From the NCBI RefSeq assembly GCF_964283195.1, contig NZ_CAXYLH010000001.1: a stretch of DNA of 64,000 nucleotides; one strand, written 5' to 3'. This document shows positions 1 to 8,827 of the stretch, one piece after another. Made by a program: the position numbers and the translations under genes. Each line of letters starts with the position of its first letter. The first letter of the stretch is position 1. Below the pieces are notes generated by a model. That model was given only the letters and a program-made list of their open reading frames with translations. It was not told the origin of the DNA and made no database searches. Source of the DNA: Paratractidigestivibacter sp003150175. Its GTDB lineage: Bacteria > Actinomycetota > Coriobacteriia > Coriobacteriales > Atopobiaceae.

Positions 1-1
1 C

Positions 2-2224
2 GGTGTTGTCGGCTTCATCGCGCTTCTGGTCATCGCGCTGTGCCTCTCGATGGGCGCCGTGATCAGCAACTGGCTGGAGGACCTGCCCGACTACACCTCG
101 GCGGACTCCTACCTCGTCGCCGAGCCGACGCGCGTCTACGACGCCAGCGGCAACGAGATCGCGACCTACTACCTCCAGCAGCGCCGCTCGGTCGACCTCG
201 ACCAGGTCTCCCCGTATGTCCTCAAGGGCACCGTGGACACCGAGGACAAGCGCTTCTACCAGCACAACGGCGTCGACCCCCAGGGCATCCTGCGCGCCTT
301 CGTCGGCCAGGCGACCGGCCGCGGCGAGCAGGGCGGCGGCTCGTCCATCACCCAGCAGCTCGTCCGCAACACCATCCTTTCGGACGAGCAGTTCGAGATG
401 TCGCTCAAGCGCAAGGTCCGCGAGGCCTACATCGCCATCCAGATGGAGAAGATGTACACCAAGGACCAGATCCTGAACATGTACGTGAACACCATCTACT
501 ACGGCAACGGCGCCTACGGCATCGAGGCCGCGAGCATCACGTACTTCAATAAGCACGCGAGCGAGCTCACGCTCGCCCAGGCGGCCACGCTCGTCGGCCT
601 GCCGAACTCCCCCACCCTCTACGACCCGTTCCGCAACCCGGAGAACTGCGTGAGCCGCCGCAACCTCGTTCTCGACCGCATGCTCGAGGCGGGCGACATC
701 AGCCAAGAGGAGCACGACGCGGCGCAGGCCGAGGAGCTCGTCACCGACCACGGCGAGCTGACCGACAACACCGGCTCCTACCCGTACTTCACCGACTACG
801 TCAAGCAGCTTCTCCAGCAGAACTTCTCGAGCGACACGATCCTGCAGGGCGGCCTCAAGGTCTACACCACGCTCGACCCCGACTACCAGGCCGCGGCCGA
901 CGCCGCCGCCCACAGCGTCGTGGACAAGGCGGGCAACGACGACGTCGACGCCTCGCTCGTCTGCGTGGACAACTCCAACGGCTACATCAAGGCGATGGTC
1001 GGCGGTCAGCACTACGACACCGACCTCGACAGCGCCAAGGTCAACCTCGCCACGAGCAAGTTCCAGGCCGGCTCCTGCTTCAAGCCGTTCACGCTGCTCG
1101 CCGCGTTGAACGACGGCATGAGCCCGACCGTCATCCTCAACTGCAACTCGCCGCTCCAGGTCGACCCGACCTGGAAGGTCCAGAACTTCCAGAACGCGTC
1201 GTACGGCTACATCACGCTCGACCAGGCGACACAGCACTCCTCCAACACCGGCTACGCGCAGGTCATCGAGGCGATCGGCGTCGACAAGCTCATCAGCATG
1301 GCCAAGCTCGTCGGCATCGACTCCACGATCGATCCCTACGGCACGTCGACCCTGGGCACGTCCTACGTGTCTCCGCTCGAGATGGCGGAGGGCTACTCCA
1401 CCATCGCGAACAACGGCGTCCACCACGACACCGTCGCCATCGTGAAGATCGAGAACCGCAACGGCGGCGTCGTCTACCAGCACGAGGACACCTCCGATCA
1501 GGCGGTTGACTCCGCCGTCGCCGAGGATGCCCGCAAGGTGCTCGAGAACGTCTGCAACGCCGGCTACACCGCCTCCACCGTAAAGAGCATGTACAACGCA
1601 GACCAGCCCATCGGCGGCAAGACCGGCACGACCGAGAAGTACGACAACCTCTGGTTCTGCGGCTTCTCTCCTCAGATCACCACCATCGTGCGCTTCGGCA
1701 ACCGCAACGGCAGCACGAACACCTCCTACTACCAGGGAGCCCACGCCGACACCCAAAACACGTCTCAGCCGATCTGGGCCACCTTCATGAACTCGGTGCT
1801 CAGCGGCAAGAGCCGCCAGGAGTTCCCCGAGTCTGACCACAAGGCCGAGTACAAGTCCAACAGCTCCTGGACCTTCTCGAAGACCGAGGCCTACGCGAAC
1901 AACGGGTATTACAGCAGCTACGGAAACAGCTATAGCAGCGACGGTGACGGCTATGACAGCGACGGCGGCTATAGCGGCAACGGGTACAGCAGTTACGGCG
2001 GCAGCGATTACAGCGGGAACAGCTACTCGCAGCAGTATTCCGGCGGCAACGATTCCTACACGGGCGGCAGCGGGACCACCTACACCGACACCACGGGCGG
2101 CGGGAACAGCACGTCCGGCAGCACGTCCGGCAGCACGTCCGGCAGCACGTCCACCGGCGGCGGCAGCGGCACAGGCACCGAGACCGGCGGCACTACCGGC
2201 GGGGACGGCGGCGGCACGCAGTAA
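2..2224 (+). CDS. Class A penicillin-binding protein (PBP1A-type), 5' truncated by window
   Basis: This is a bifunctional peptidoglycan glycosyltransferase and D,D-transpeptidase acting outside the membrane. The frame is open from base 2, and the first residues (GFIALLVIALCLS) are the end of the signal-anchor helix, so the true start lies before the window. Numbering from the methionine at base 50, the glycosyltransferase domain shows EDKRFY near residue 65 and GGGSSITQQLVRN near 95. The transpeptidase shows SxxK as GSCFKPF near 341, SSN near 396 and KTGT near 523. The C-terminal tail of about 120 residues is low complexity, first Tyr/Ser/Gly-rich and then Gly/Ser/Thr-rich. A strong hairpin follows the stop. 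Family assignment is secure; the exact paralogue name is not. Confidence 0.95.
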   Translation, partial: GVVGFIALLVIALCLSMGAVISNWLEDLPDYTSADSYLVAEPTRVYDASGNEIATYYLQQRRSVDLDQVSPYVLKGTVDTEDKRFYQHNGVDPQGILRAFVGQATGRGEQGGGSSITQQLVRNTILSDEQFEMSLKRKVREAYIAIQMEKMYTKDQILNMYVNTIYYGNGAYGIEAASITYFNKHASELTLAQAATLVGLPNSPTLYDPFRNPENCVSRRNLVLDRMLEAGDISQEEHDAAQAEELVTDHGELTDNTGSYPYFTDYVKQLLQQNFSSDTILQGGLKVYTTLDPDYQAAADAAAHSVVDKAGNDDVDASLVCVDNSNGYIKAMVGGQHYDTDLDSAKVNLATSKFQAGSCFKPFTLLAALNDGMSPTVILNCNSPLQVDPTWKVQNFQNASYGYITLDQATQHSSNTGYAQVIEAIGVDKLISMAKLVGIDSTIDPYGTSTLGTSYVSPLEMAEGYSTIANNGVHHDTVAIVKIENRNGGVVYQHEDTSDQAVDSAVAEDARKVLENVCNAGYTASTVKSMYNADQPIGGKTGTTEKYDNLWFCGFSPQITTIVRFGNRNGSTNTSYYQGAHADTQNTSQPIWATFMNSVLSGKSRQEFPESDHKAEYKSNSSWTFSKTEAYANNGYYSSYGNSYSSDGDGYDSDGGYSGNGYSSYGGSDYSGNSYSQQYSGGNDSYTGGSGTTYTDTTGGGNSTSGSTSGSTSGSTSTGGGSGTGTETGGTTGGDGGGTQ
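2108..2152 (+). repeat. 12-bp tandem repeat inside the PBP tail
   Basis: The unit AGCACGTCCGGC is repeated about 3.75 times in perfect tandem. It encodes a Ser-Thr-Ser-Gly run in the extracytoplasmic tail. The 12-bp period keeps the reading frame, so copy number could vary without breaking the gene. Confidence 0.9.
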
Positions 2225-2249
2225 GCCGGTTACAGAGCGGCTCGCACAG

Positions 2250-2300
2250 GCGCGGGCGCGGACTCATCGACGAAGATAGTCCGCGCCCGCGCTGTTTTCT
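2250..2300 (+). terminator. Rho-independent terminator after the PBP gene
   Basis: A perfect 15-bp stem pairs 2250-2264 with 2278-2292 around a 13-nt loop and is followed by TGTTTTCT. It lies 26 bases after the PBP stop codon. Confidence 0.85.
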
Positions 2301-2363
2301 GCGATTGAGGCGCGCGGCTTGGGCTCCTCCCTTGGCTTCACGCCAAACTATTGTGTCCGTGGT

Positions 2364-2792
2364 TTACTTTTGCGCGAGGACGGAGAGGCGGGAGCGGAGG
2401 TTCTCCGCAGTCGCGACGGAGTCGGCGACCACGAGCACCGTGTCATCGCCGCTGACCGAGCCGAGCACGTGCTCGAGCTCGGCATCGTCGATGGCACCGG
2501 CGACGCCCGAGGCGCAGCCGGGCTGCGTGCGCACGACGACGAGGCTCTCCGAGCGCTTGACGCTCACCGCGAACTCCGAGAGCATCCGCTGGAGGTGCAG
2601 GTCCTCGGCGAGCACGTAGGATCCCCCGGGCAGCTTCCGCAGGTTCAGGTAAGAGACGTCCCTCGAGACGGTCGCCTGCGTGCAGTCGAAACCGCGGGCA
2701 TGCAGCTCGTCCACGAGCTCGCGTTGGGTACGGATCGAGCTTTCCCTCACGATCGAGCGGATGGCCGCGGCCCGGCCGTTCTTGGTGCCCAT
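2364..2792 (-). CDS. argR: Arginine repressor ArgR
   Basis: This is a DNA-binding regulator of arginine biosynthesis and catabolism, 142 aa, close to the usual family size of about 150. The N-terminal winged helix is recognisable (RELVDELHARGFDCTQATVS, followed by RDV). The C-terminal domain carries the oligomerisation and arginine-binding signature GDDTVLVVADS. The ATG at 2792 was chosen because AAGAAGGGA lies just upstream. A much longer frame continues upstream but is only antisense coding noise over the divergent neighbour. The gene is divergent from the C39-like gene, sharing a 123-bp intergenic region. No arginine genes are in the window, so it acts in trans. Its own operator was not identified. 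Confidence 0.93.
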   Translation of the reverse strand: MGTKNGRAAAIRSIVRESSIRTQRELVDELHARGFDCTQATVSRDVSYLNLRKLPGGSYVLAEDLHLQRMLSEFAVSVKRSESLVVVRTQPGCASGVAGAIDDAELEHVLGSVSGDDTVLVVADSVATAENLRSRLSVLAQK

Positions 2793-2915
2793 ATAGCCCG
2801 TTCCCTTCTTTGTAGCGGACGCTCGCGGATTTGCGCGGCGGCAAGAACCCTCCCGAGCGTGCGCATGTCGTACCATTTGAGAGATTATCCCACAGCAGCG
2901 ATTTTCGGAGGCCAC

Positions 2916-4073
2916 ATGCCTTACGACACACCCAACTCGCGCCGAGGCGGAAGCAGCACGCACGGAGACTCCAGAAGGCGCGGGGGCGGACCCGTCTCCG
3001 GCGGCATGGGCAGGCCCTCCGGCAGGATCGACCTGAACGGCTCTTATCACGGGCCCCGTGGCACGCAGCAGCGACCTGGCGGCAGGCCGGGCATGGGCCG
3101 CAGGTCGGTCCAGAAGGGCCTCGGTCACGGCGGCTATCCGCTCCGCTCGCAGAGCATCAACTTCCAGGGAAGCCGCGGGCGGCGCGCGTACGACCGGAGG
3201 GTCTTCATCCTGGCCGGGCTCGCGGTCGTGCTGGTCATCTTGCTCGTCGTCGGCATATCCAGCTGTGTGCGCGGCTGCTCCGCCTCGGCGTCGGATCAGG
3301 CCACGGGCGACCAGAACACAATCGACGCGCGCGTGGCGGCCGGCGTGACGGACGACCTCACGAACCGCTTCAAGGACCAGCTCGACCGCAACGACCGCTT
3401 CGCGCAGATCGCCGCGCACGCAAACGAGTACGACGACCAGTCGCTCCTCGAGCTCGCCCTCGACGAGCCAGAGGCGATCGACTTCGTGGCCAACTACCCC
3501 AACGCCCAAAAGACGGGCCAGTCGTACACCGACGCCGTAAAGAAGGGCAACGCCCCTCAGCTCTACGACTGGGACATCCGTTGGGGCGCCGTGCCCTACG
3601 GCGACCATGCCCTCGCGATCTCGGGTTCCGGCCCGTGCGCGTACTCGATGGCCTACATGGGGCTCACCGGCACAGGCGACAAGACCCCCGCGGACATGGC
3701 GCAGCTCGCCGTGGACGCCGGTGCGGCGAAGGGCGATTCCGGGACGGACGCGGGCTTCTTCGAGTCTTCCGCCGATGGGCTCGGGCTCGCCGTCAAGTCC
3801 CACGAGTCGAGCTCCGAGAGCATCTCACAGGTGCTCGACGCGGGGACGTATCTGCTCATCGAGGCGAAGGCCGGGACGCTCACCGACGACGCGCACTGGG
3901 TGCTCGCCGTGACCGAGAACTCCGACAACTCCGTCGTCGTCTACGACCCCACCTCCCCCGAGGCGTCTGCGCACCCGTGGTCGCCCGCGACTCTTGCCGC
4001 CTCGTGCGACAAGTTCTACTCGGTCTCCGTGAAGTCAGCCTCGTCCGACCAGACGTCGTCGAGCGAGCAGTAA
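2916..4073 (+). CDS. Membrane-anchored C39-like peptidase-domain protein
   Basis: The 385-aa protein has a Gly/Arg-rich cytoplasmic N-terminus of about 90 residues, one transmembrane helix (VFILAGLAVVLVILLVVGIS) and an extracytoplasmic region. The C-terminal half resembles papain-like C39 domains: DWDIRWGAVPYGD leads into a candidate nucleophile in SGSGPCAYSMAYMGLTG, and AHWVLAV supplies a candidate histidine. The start at 2916 follows CGGAGG at 2906-2911; the longer open frame upstream is antisense to argR. Function is unknown: it could be a wall-associated protease or a non-catalytic C39-like sensor. A terminator hairpin follows the stop. Confidence 0.75.
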   Translation: MPYDTPNSRRGGSSTHGDSRRRGGGPVSGGMGRPSGRIDLNGSYHGPRGTQQRPGGRPGMGRRSVQKGLGHGGYPLRSQSINFQGSRGRRAYDRRVFILAGLAVVLVILLVVGISSCVRGCSASASDQATGDQNTIDARVAAGVTDDLTNRFKDQLDRNDRFAQIAAHANEYDDQSLLELALDEPEAIDFVANYPNAQKTGQSYTDAVKKGNAPQLYDWDIRWGAVPYGDHALAISGSGPCAYSMAYMGLTGTGDKTPADMAQLAVDAGAAKGDSGTDAGFFESSADGLGLAVKSHESSSESISQVLDAGTYLLIEAKAGTLTDDAHWVLAVTENSDNSVVVYDPTSPEASAHPWSPATLAASCDKFYSVSVKSASSDQTSSSEQ

Positions 4074-4108
4074 ATCGAACAAAGAGCGCGCAAGAGGCGC
4101 GCAACGCG

Positions 4109-4155
4109 GAGGGCAGTCTCACAGCTCAGGCGTTGTGCAGACTGCCCTCTTTTGG
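4109..4155 (+). terminator. Terminator of the C39-like gene
   Basis: An 11-bp stem (GAGGGCAGTCT at 4109-4119 with its complement at 4139-4149) is followed by TTTTGG. Confidence 0.75.
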
Positions 4156-4176
4156 TGCAGGCTGCACTCGTGATTA

Positions 4177-4227
4177 TTTCCGGCTGTGCAGTCTGCACTC
4201 GCGAGGTGCAGTCTGCACAGCCGGAAA
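4177..4227. repeat. Near-perfect 22-bp inverted repeat
   Basis: The arms are 4177-4198 and 4206-4227, 22 bases each with one mismatch, around a 7-base loop. Inside each arm is the smaller dyad GTGCAGtCTGCAC. A further copy of the small dyad lies at 4154-4166. It sits between two terminators, so simple termination is not its obvious role. Confidence 0.8.
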
Positions 4228-4264
4228 GAAGTGGACGCTGCCCAGATACCTGCCGTCCGCACAA

Positions 4265-4303
4265 AGAAGGCCGCGGCCCTTGGCGGGACGCGGCCTTCTT
4301 TCT
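4265..4303. terminator. Bidirectional terminator serving the phosphohexomutase gene
   Basis: An 11-bp GC-rich stem (AGAAGGCCGCG at 4265-4275 with its complement at 4289-4299) has T-rich flanks on both strands. Confidence 0.7.
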
Positions 4304-4385
4304 AACGGGTCATCGTAAGCGGCTCGCAAATCGCGATTCGTCGCAAGCGGCTCGCCGCGAGCAGCCCACCTATGCGACGCAGGCC

Positions 4386-6110
4386 CTACGAGAGGATCTT
4401 CTTCGCGGCGGCGTCGAGCTTGTCGCGAACTGCCTCGGACTCCTCGCGCGTGGCGCCCACGCTGAAGAGGTACGCCTTGACCTTGGGCTCGGTGCCGGAC
4501 GGGCGGAAGATGACCTTGTTGTTGCCCTCGAGGCGATACTCGATGACGTTCGCGGGCGGGAGGTTCTGCGGAGCCTCTTTCTGCAGGCCGGAGACGCGCG
4601 GCATCTCGGGGCCGGTGGCGTAATCGGTCATGCCGACGACCTTGTAGCCGGCGATCTCGGTCAGCGGGTTCTTGCGCAGGCCGTCCATGATCTCGGCCAT
4701 CTTCTGCGCGCCGGAAGCGCCCGGGAAGGCAGCGTTGACGGTGCCGTTGAGGTAGTAGCCGTACTTCTGGTACAGCGCGTCCATGGCCTCATAGAGGTCC
4801 ATACCCTTCGCGGCGTAGTAAGAAGCCATCTCGACGCAGAGCATGGTCGCCACGATAGCGTCCTTGTCGCGCGCGTGGGTGCCGACGAGGTAGCCGTAGG
4901 ACTCCTCGAAGCCCATGAGGTAGCGGTCCTCCTCGCCCTCATCCTTGAGCTGGTCGATCTGGTCGCCGATGTACTTGAAGCCGGTAAGCACGCGGCGCAT
5001 CTCGAAGCCCCAGTCCTTCGCGAGGGCATCGGGCATCGAGCTCGAGACGATGGTCGAGACGGCGACCTTGCGGCTCACGTCCTCGCCGTTCTCCTTGGCC
5101 ATGTTTGCCAGCCAGTCCATGAGCAGGACGCCCATCTCGTTGCCGGAAAGAAGCACATAGTCGCCGTCGTGCGGGATTGCGGTGCCCATGCGGTCGGCGT
5201 CGGGGTCGGTGGCCACGACGAGGTTGGGCTTGACCTCCTCGGCGAGCTTGAGGGCGAGCTCGAGGGCGGCGCGGAACTCGGGGTTGGGGTAGTTGCACGT
5301 GGGGAAGTTGCCGTCCGGCTCGGCCTGCTCGGGGACCACGTGGACGTTCTCGACGCCGATCTCCTTGAGGATGCGGGTCACGCACTCCATGCCCGTGCCG
5401 TTGAGCGGGGTGTAGACGACGGAGTAGCCGTCGGACGCCTTGAAGCCGGGGACCGAGACCTTCTTGATGTTCTCGATGAAGGAGTCGAGGACCTCCTCCG
5501 GGGTCCACTCGACGAGGCCCTTGGCCAGCGCCTCGTCGAAGTCCATGGCGCCCGCGAAGGCCTTGAAGGGGTCGGCCTTGGCGATGTTGTCCGAGATCTC
5601 CTTCGCGGCCTCGTCGGTGATCTGGCCACCCTGGTCGTTGTAGACCTTGTAGCCGTTGTAGGCGGCGGGGTTGTGGGAGGCGGTGAGGACGATGCCGGCG
5701 GAGGTGCCCAGGTGGCGCACGGCGAAGGACAGCGTCGGGACGGGCTCGATGCGCGGATAGACGTAGACGTGGACGCCGTTGGCTGCCAGGATGCCGGCGG
5801 CGACCTTCTGGAAGTCCTCGCCCTTCAGGCGCGAGTCGCGGGCCAGGGCCAGCGTCGGGTGCTCGTAGTGGGCATTCAGGTAGTCGGCGACGCCCTGGGT
5901 GGCCTGGGCGACCACGTAGACGTTCATGCGGTTGGTGCCGACGCCGAGCGTGCCGCGCAGGCCGGCGGTGCCAAAGGCGAGGCTGCGGTAGAAGGCGTCG
6001 TAGAGCTTGTCGCCGTCCTCGGCGACGAGCCCCGCGAGCTCCTCGGCCAGGTCAGTCTCGTGAACGTTGTCCTGCCACGCCTTGACGGTGGCCTCGATGG
6101 TCTGATCCAT
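4386..6110 (-). CDS. Phospho-sugar mutase (alpha-D-phosphohexomutase: phosphoglucomutase/phosphomannomutase)
   Basis: The enzyme interconverts hexose 1- and 6-phosphates in the cytoplasm, linking glycolysis to wall and glycan precursors. The 574-aa length matches the PgcA-like long family. Motifs in order are FGTAGLRG near residue 48, the catalytic phosphoserine loop TASHNP near 145, the metal loop DPDADR near 310, a sugar-binding region MGFEESYGY near 420 and the phosphate-binding RPSGTEPK near the C-terminus. The ATG at 6110 follows GGGGGAG; a longer frame upstream lacks such a site. It is not in an obvious operon. Whether it prefers glucose or mannose phosphates cannot be told from the sequence alone. 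Confidence 0.93.
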   Translation of the reverse strand: MDQTIEATVKAWQDNVHETDLAEELAGLVAEDGDKLYDAFYRSLAFGTAGLRGTLGVGTNRMNVYVVAQATQGVADYLNAHYEHPTLALARDSRLKGEDFQKVAAGILAANGVHVYVYPRIEPVPTLSFAVRHLGTSAGIVLTASHNPAAYNGYKVYNDQGGQITDEAAKEISDNIAKADPFKAFAGAMDFDEALAKGLVEWTPEEVLDSFIENIKKVSVPGFKASDGYSVVYTPLNGTGMECVTRILKEIGVENVHVVPEQAEPDGNFPTCNYPNPEFRAALELALKLAEEVKPNLVVATDPDADRMGTAIPHDGDYVLLSGNEMGVLLMDWLANMAKENGEDVSRKVAVSTIVSSSMPDALAKDWGFEMRRVLTGFKYIGDQIDQLKDEGEEDRYLMGFEESYGYLVGTHARDKDAIVATMLCVEMASYYAAKGMDLYEAMDALYQKYGYYLNGTVNAAFPGASGAQKMAEIMDGLRKNPLTEIAGYKVVGMTDYATGPEMPRVSGLQKEAPQNLPPANVIEYRLEGNNKVIFRPSGTEPKVKAYLFSVGATREESEAVRDKLDAAAKKILS

Positions 6111-6237
6111 GTGTGACTCCCCCATTTCCCGGGCGCGCGGGTTGGCGCGCGCCGACTTCAGATAGGTGGCTCTTATTGTAATTACCACAGGGGATGAGGG
6201 GCCGAGAAGCCCGCGCGCATCCGCGAACGGTCGGCGG

Positions 6238-8520
6238 CTAGCCGCGGCGGACGATGTAGGCGTGGTGGATCTTCGCGTTGCGCTTGAAGTCCTCCGGGAT
6301 GGTGCTCGCCGTGATGTCCTCGATCACGACGCCGGCCTTCTGCAGCGCCTCCACGTCGGGCTTGAAGCCGCGCAGGTTGCACGAGAAGATCGCGCAGCCG
6401 TTGCGCGTGAGCAGGCGCGAGACGCCGATGATGAGCTCGGAGTGGTCGCGCTGGACGTCCCAGCTGGACTTCTTCATGCGCTGCGAGTTCGAGAACGTGG
6501 GCACGTCGCAGAACACGAGGTCCCAGCGGTTGCGCGTGTGGCGCTGCTCGGAGACCCACTGGATGACGTCGGCCTGGACGAACTCGTGCTCGGGCCCCGT
6601 GAAGCCGTTGCGGGCCATGTTGCGCCGCGCCCAGTCGAGGCTCGGGCGCGAGAGGTCCACGGTCGTCGTGAACTTGGCACCGCCGTCGGCCGCGTAGCAG
6701 GTCGCGGTGCCCGTGTAGGCAAAGAGGTTCAGGAAGCGCTTGGAGCCGAGGGTCTTCTTCATCATCTCGCGGACCTCGGCGCGGGTATCGCGGTGGTCGA
6801 GGAAGATGCCGCAGTCCAGGCGGGCCGAGAAGTTCACCTCGAAGGTGAGACCGCCCTCGTCGATGAGGTGGGCACCGCGCGGCAGGTCGGTGAGGCTCGG
6901 CTTGTGGCGATTGCGCGCGTCGGCGCGCTGGCCGCGCATGCGCGAGAACTCGCCTGCCGCCTGGGTCGCGCCGGCGGCGCTGCCCTCGTCGGCGTACTGG
7001 GAGCCGCCGCGGGCGCGGGTACGCACGCGGAGGTTGACGTTGGCGGGGTCCACGCCCATCACGCGCGGCGCGATGGCGAGCACGTCCATGAGGCGACGGC
7101 GCGCGAGGTCGGCGTCGATCTCCTTCGGGGCGGCGTACTCGGAGACCTGCAGCCAGCGACCCTTGCCGTCGAGGCCCTGGTAGAGCTCGATGGCGACGGC
7201 GTAGTCGGGCAGGTCGGCGTCGTAGACGCGGTAGCAGCTCACGTCCTCGCGGCGCGCCCACTTGGCGCGGAGCTTGGCCACCTTGGCCAGGCGCGCGGCG
7301 AACTGGTCGCTCGCCGGCACGAGCACGGGCACGCGCTCCCCTCCCGCGAGCGTGACGCAGGCGGGCTCGGGCGCGGCCTGGCCGGGCACCGCGTCGAAGC
7401 AGCGCACGTAGGCGGGCTCGCGGCCCTGGATGACGTCGAAGACCTCGGCGGGAGCGGCCTGCACGGCGGCGTCGACCGAGGAGTCCCTGACGAGCGCGGC
7501 GACGTTCATGCCCGCGGCGGCCGACATCGCCGTGAGGGCGGAGGCCTCCAGTGCGAGGTCGTCCTCGGAAAGCCAGCTCAAATCGCAGGTCACGAGCGCG
7601 TCGTCGCCGGCGGCGCGGGCGGCGTCGAGGACCTCGGCCGCGGGCGCGAAGGTGAGCTCGCAGTCGAGGCCGGCCGCGCGCAGGGCGCCGCGGCAGGCGG
7701 CCTCGGCGCCGGGGCGGGTGTCGCAGGCGTAGAGGGCAAGGGAGTTCTTCTCGCCCGCGGTCGCGCGCTCGTCGGCCTCGGCGAGCAGCTCGTCCCAGGC
7801 GTCCGCGTCGTGGCCCGCCCAGCCCTCGAAGCCCCAGCGCGCGCGGAGCAGGCCGGGCGCCCGGTCGAGCGCCTCGGCGGCCGCCTCCACGAGGACGGCG
7901 CCCTGCCCAGCCCAGAGTGCCGCGAGCACGGGAGCGCCGTGGCGCACATTGCGGTACCAGCGGCCGGCGGCGAGCACCATGGCGGCGTAGTCGGCGCGCA
8001 GCGGGGCGACCTTGCGCGCCGCGCGGGAGTCGTAGCCGCGGTGGAAGAGCGGCTCGCCCGTGAGGTCGATCGAGACGGTCGCGCGCTCGCGCTGGAGTCG
8101 CACGTCGACGATGACGTCGGGGGCGTCGGTGTTCACGACGGGGCGCATCCCGCGGGCCGAGAACAGCTGGTCCGAGATCGCGTCCTTGGAGCGCAGCGCG
8201 ACGAACTGGGTGTTGCGCAGGTTGTCGTTCGTGCCGTGGGAGTCTATGACGAAGGTAGCCCCGGGCGCGAGGTGCACGGACCAGTCGATGGACTGGACGC
8301 CCTCGTAGAGCGCGTCGGCGTCGGCCGCGCCCACGCGGGCGAGCACGAGCAGGACGCGCGAGGCGAGGCGGCTCCACAGGCAGGCGCGGTAGGCGTCGGC
8401 GAGCTCGCCGCCGAAGGCGACCTGGCCGCGCAGCTGGCGGACCTGCGGAATGTGGAACGACGCCAGCTCCTCGGCCAGCAGCTTCTCGAACCCCTTGGGG
8501 CACGTCGCGATGAACTCCAT
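6238..8520 (-). CDS. rlmKL: RlmKL-like fused 23S rRNA methyltransferase with a degenerate RlmL half
   Basis: The 760-aa protein has the layout of RlmKL: an N-terminal THUMP-like region, an RlmL-type methyltransferase and a C-terminal RlmK-type methyltransferase. In E. coli RlmL makes m2G2445 and RlmK makes m7G2069. The RlmK half keeps the SAM motif NLFAYTGTATCYAA and the family block PTFSNSQRM, but the usual DPP before TFSNS reads CDVP. The RlmL half seems worn: where DPMCGSGT is expected the sequence reads LAALWAGQGAVLVEAAA, and no NPPY-type motif is visible (CDLSWLSEDD stands in that region). The ATG at 8520 follows AAAGGTG. It is read convergently with nothing and divergently from kup. Family call is firm; N-half activity is doubtful. 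Confidence 0.85.
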   Translation of the reverse strand: MEFIATCPKGFEKLLAEELASFHIPQVRQLRGQVAFGGELADAYRACLWSRLASRVLLVLARVGAADADALYEGVQSIDWSVHLAPGATFVIDSHGTNDNLRNTQFVALRSKDAISDQLFSARGMRPVVNTDAPDVIVDVRLQRERATVSIDLTGEPLFHRGYDSRAARKVAPLRADYAAMVLAAGRWYRNVRHGAPVLAALWAGQGAVLVEAAAEALDRAPGLLRARWGFEGWAGHDADAWDELLAEADERATAGEKNSLALYACDTRPGAEAACRGALRAAGLDCELTFAPAAEVLDAARAAGDDALVTCDLSWLSEDDLALEASALTAMSAAAGMNVAALVRDSSVDAAVQAAPAEVFDVIQGREPAYVRCFDAVPGQAAPEPACVTLAGGERVPVLVPASDQFAARLAKVAKLRAKWARREDVSCYRVYDADLPDYAVAIELYQGLDGKGRWLQVSEYAAPKEIDADLARRRLMDVLAIAPRVMGVDPANVNLRVRTRARGGSQYADEGSAAGATQAAGEFSRMRGQRADARNRHKPSLTDLPRGAHLIDEGGLTFEVNFSARLDCGIFLDHRDTRAEVREMMKKTLGSKRFLNLFAYTGTATCYAADGGAKFTTTVDLSRPSLDWARRNMARNGFTGPEHEFVQADVIQWVSEQRHTRNRWDLVFCDVPTFSNSQRMKKSSWDVQRDHSELIIGVSRLLTRNGCAIFSCNLRGFKPDVEALQKAGVVIEDITASTIPEDFKRNAKIHHAYIVRRG

Positions 8521-8827
8521 TTCGGGACACCTTTCGCCCGTAGACAAACAAATCCGATTGATTTTCCCATAGCCGCGGCGAGGGCTCGCGCGGCGCGGCG
8601 CCCCGCCGCAAAAAGGACACCGCACGCGGCGCGGGGCGGCGGCGCGAGAAAGGCCGCCCCACAGGCGGCGCGGCAGGCCCCGTGCCAGCGCGAGGCCTCA
8701 ACCGAATCTGCCGTTCTCGATAGCCGCTACTCTTTTTTTCTCAAAGGCCTATATTTATCTAATCTTTACTCCGGTGAGATTACTTAATTGTGTCTCCTCG
8801 GTGTTGTGTTCTCGAGTTTGGAGAAAA
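8521..8827. other. Divergent intergenic region between the rlmKL-like gene and kup
   Basis: These 307 bases hold no credible gene. The left two thirds are very GC-rich and full of short self-complementary stretches. About 8725-8785 is AT-rich (TATATTTATCTAATC) and is the likely promoter region for kup. No ydaO-type c-di-AMP riboswitch core was seen. Confidence 0.55.

Larger units (their letters stand above)
4074..4385. other. Gene-free intergenic region with three hairpins
   Basis: These 312 bases between convergent genes hold no credible ORF. They contain the terminator of the upstream gene, a 22-bp palindrome and a bidirectional terminator, all listed separately. The motif GTGCAGtCTGCAC or close variants occurs three times between 4154 and 4218. 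Confidence 0.8.

Noticed and set aside
6166..8787. Plus-strand ORF of 873 codons opposite the rlmKL-like gene
   Set aside because: Arg/Ala/Val/Glu-rich composition and full overlap with a real gene on the other strand show it to be a shadow.
8725..8827. c-di-AMP (ydaO) riboswitch before kup
   Set aside because: The leader is too short and lacks the conserved core sequences.
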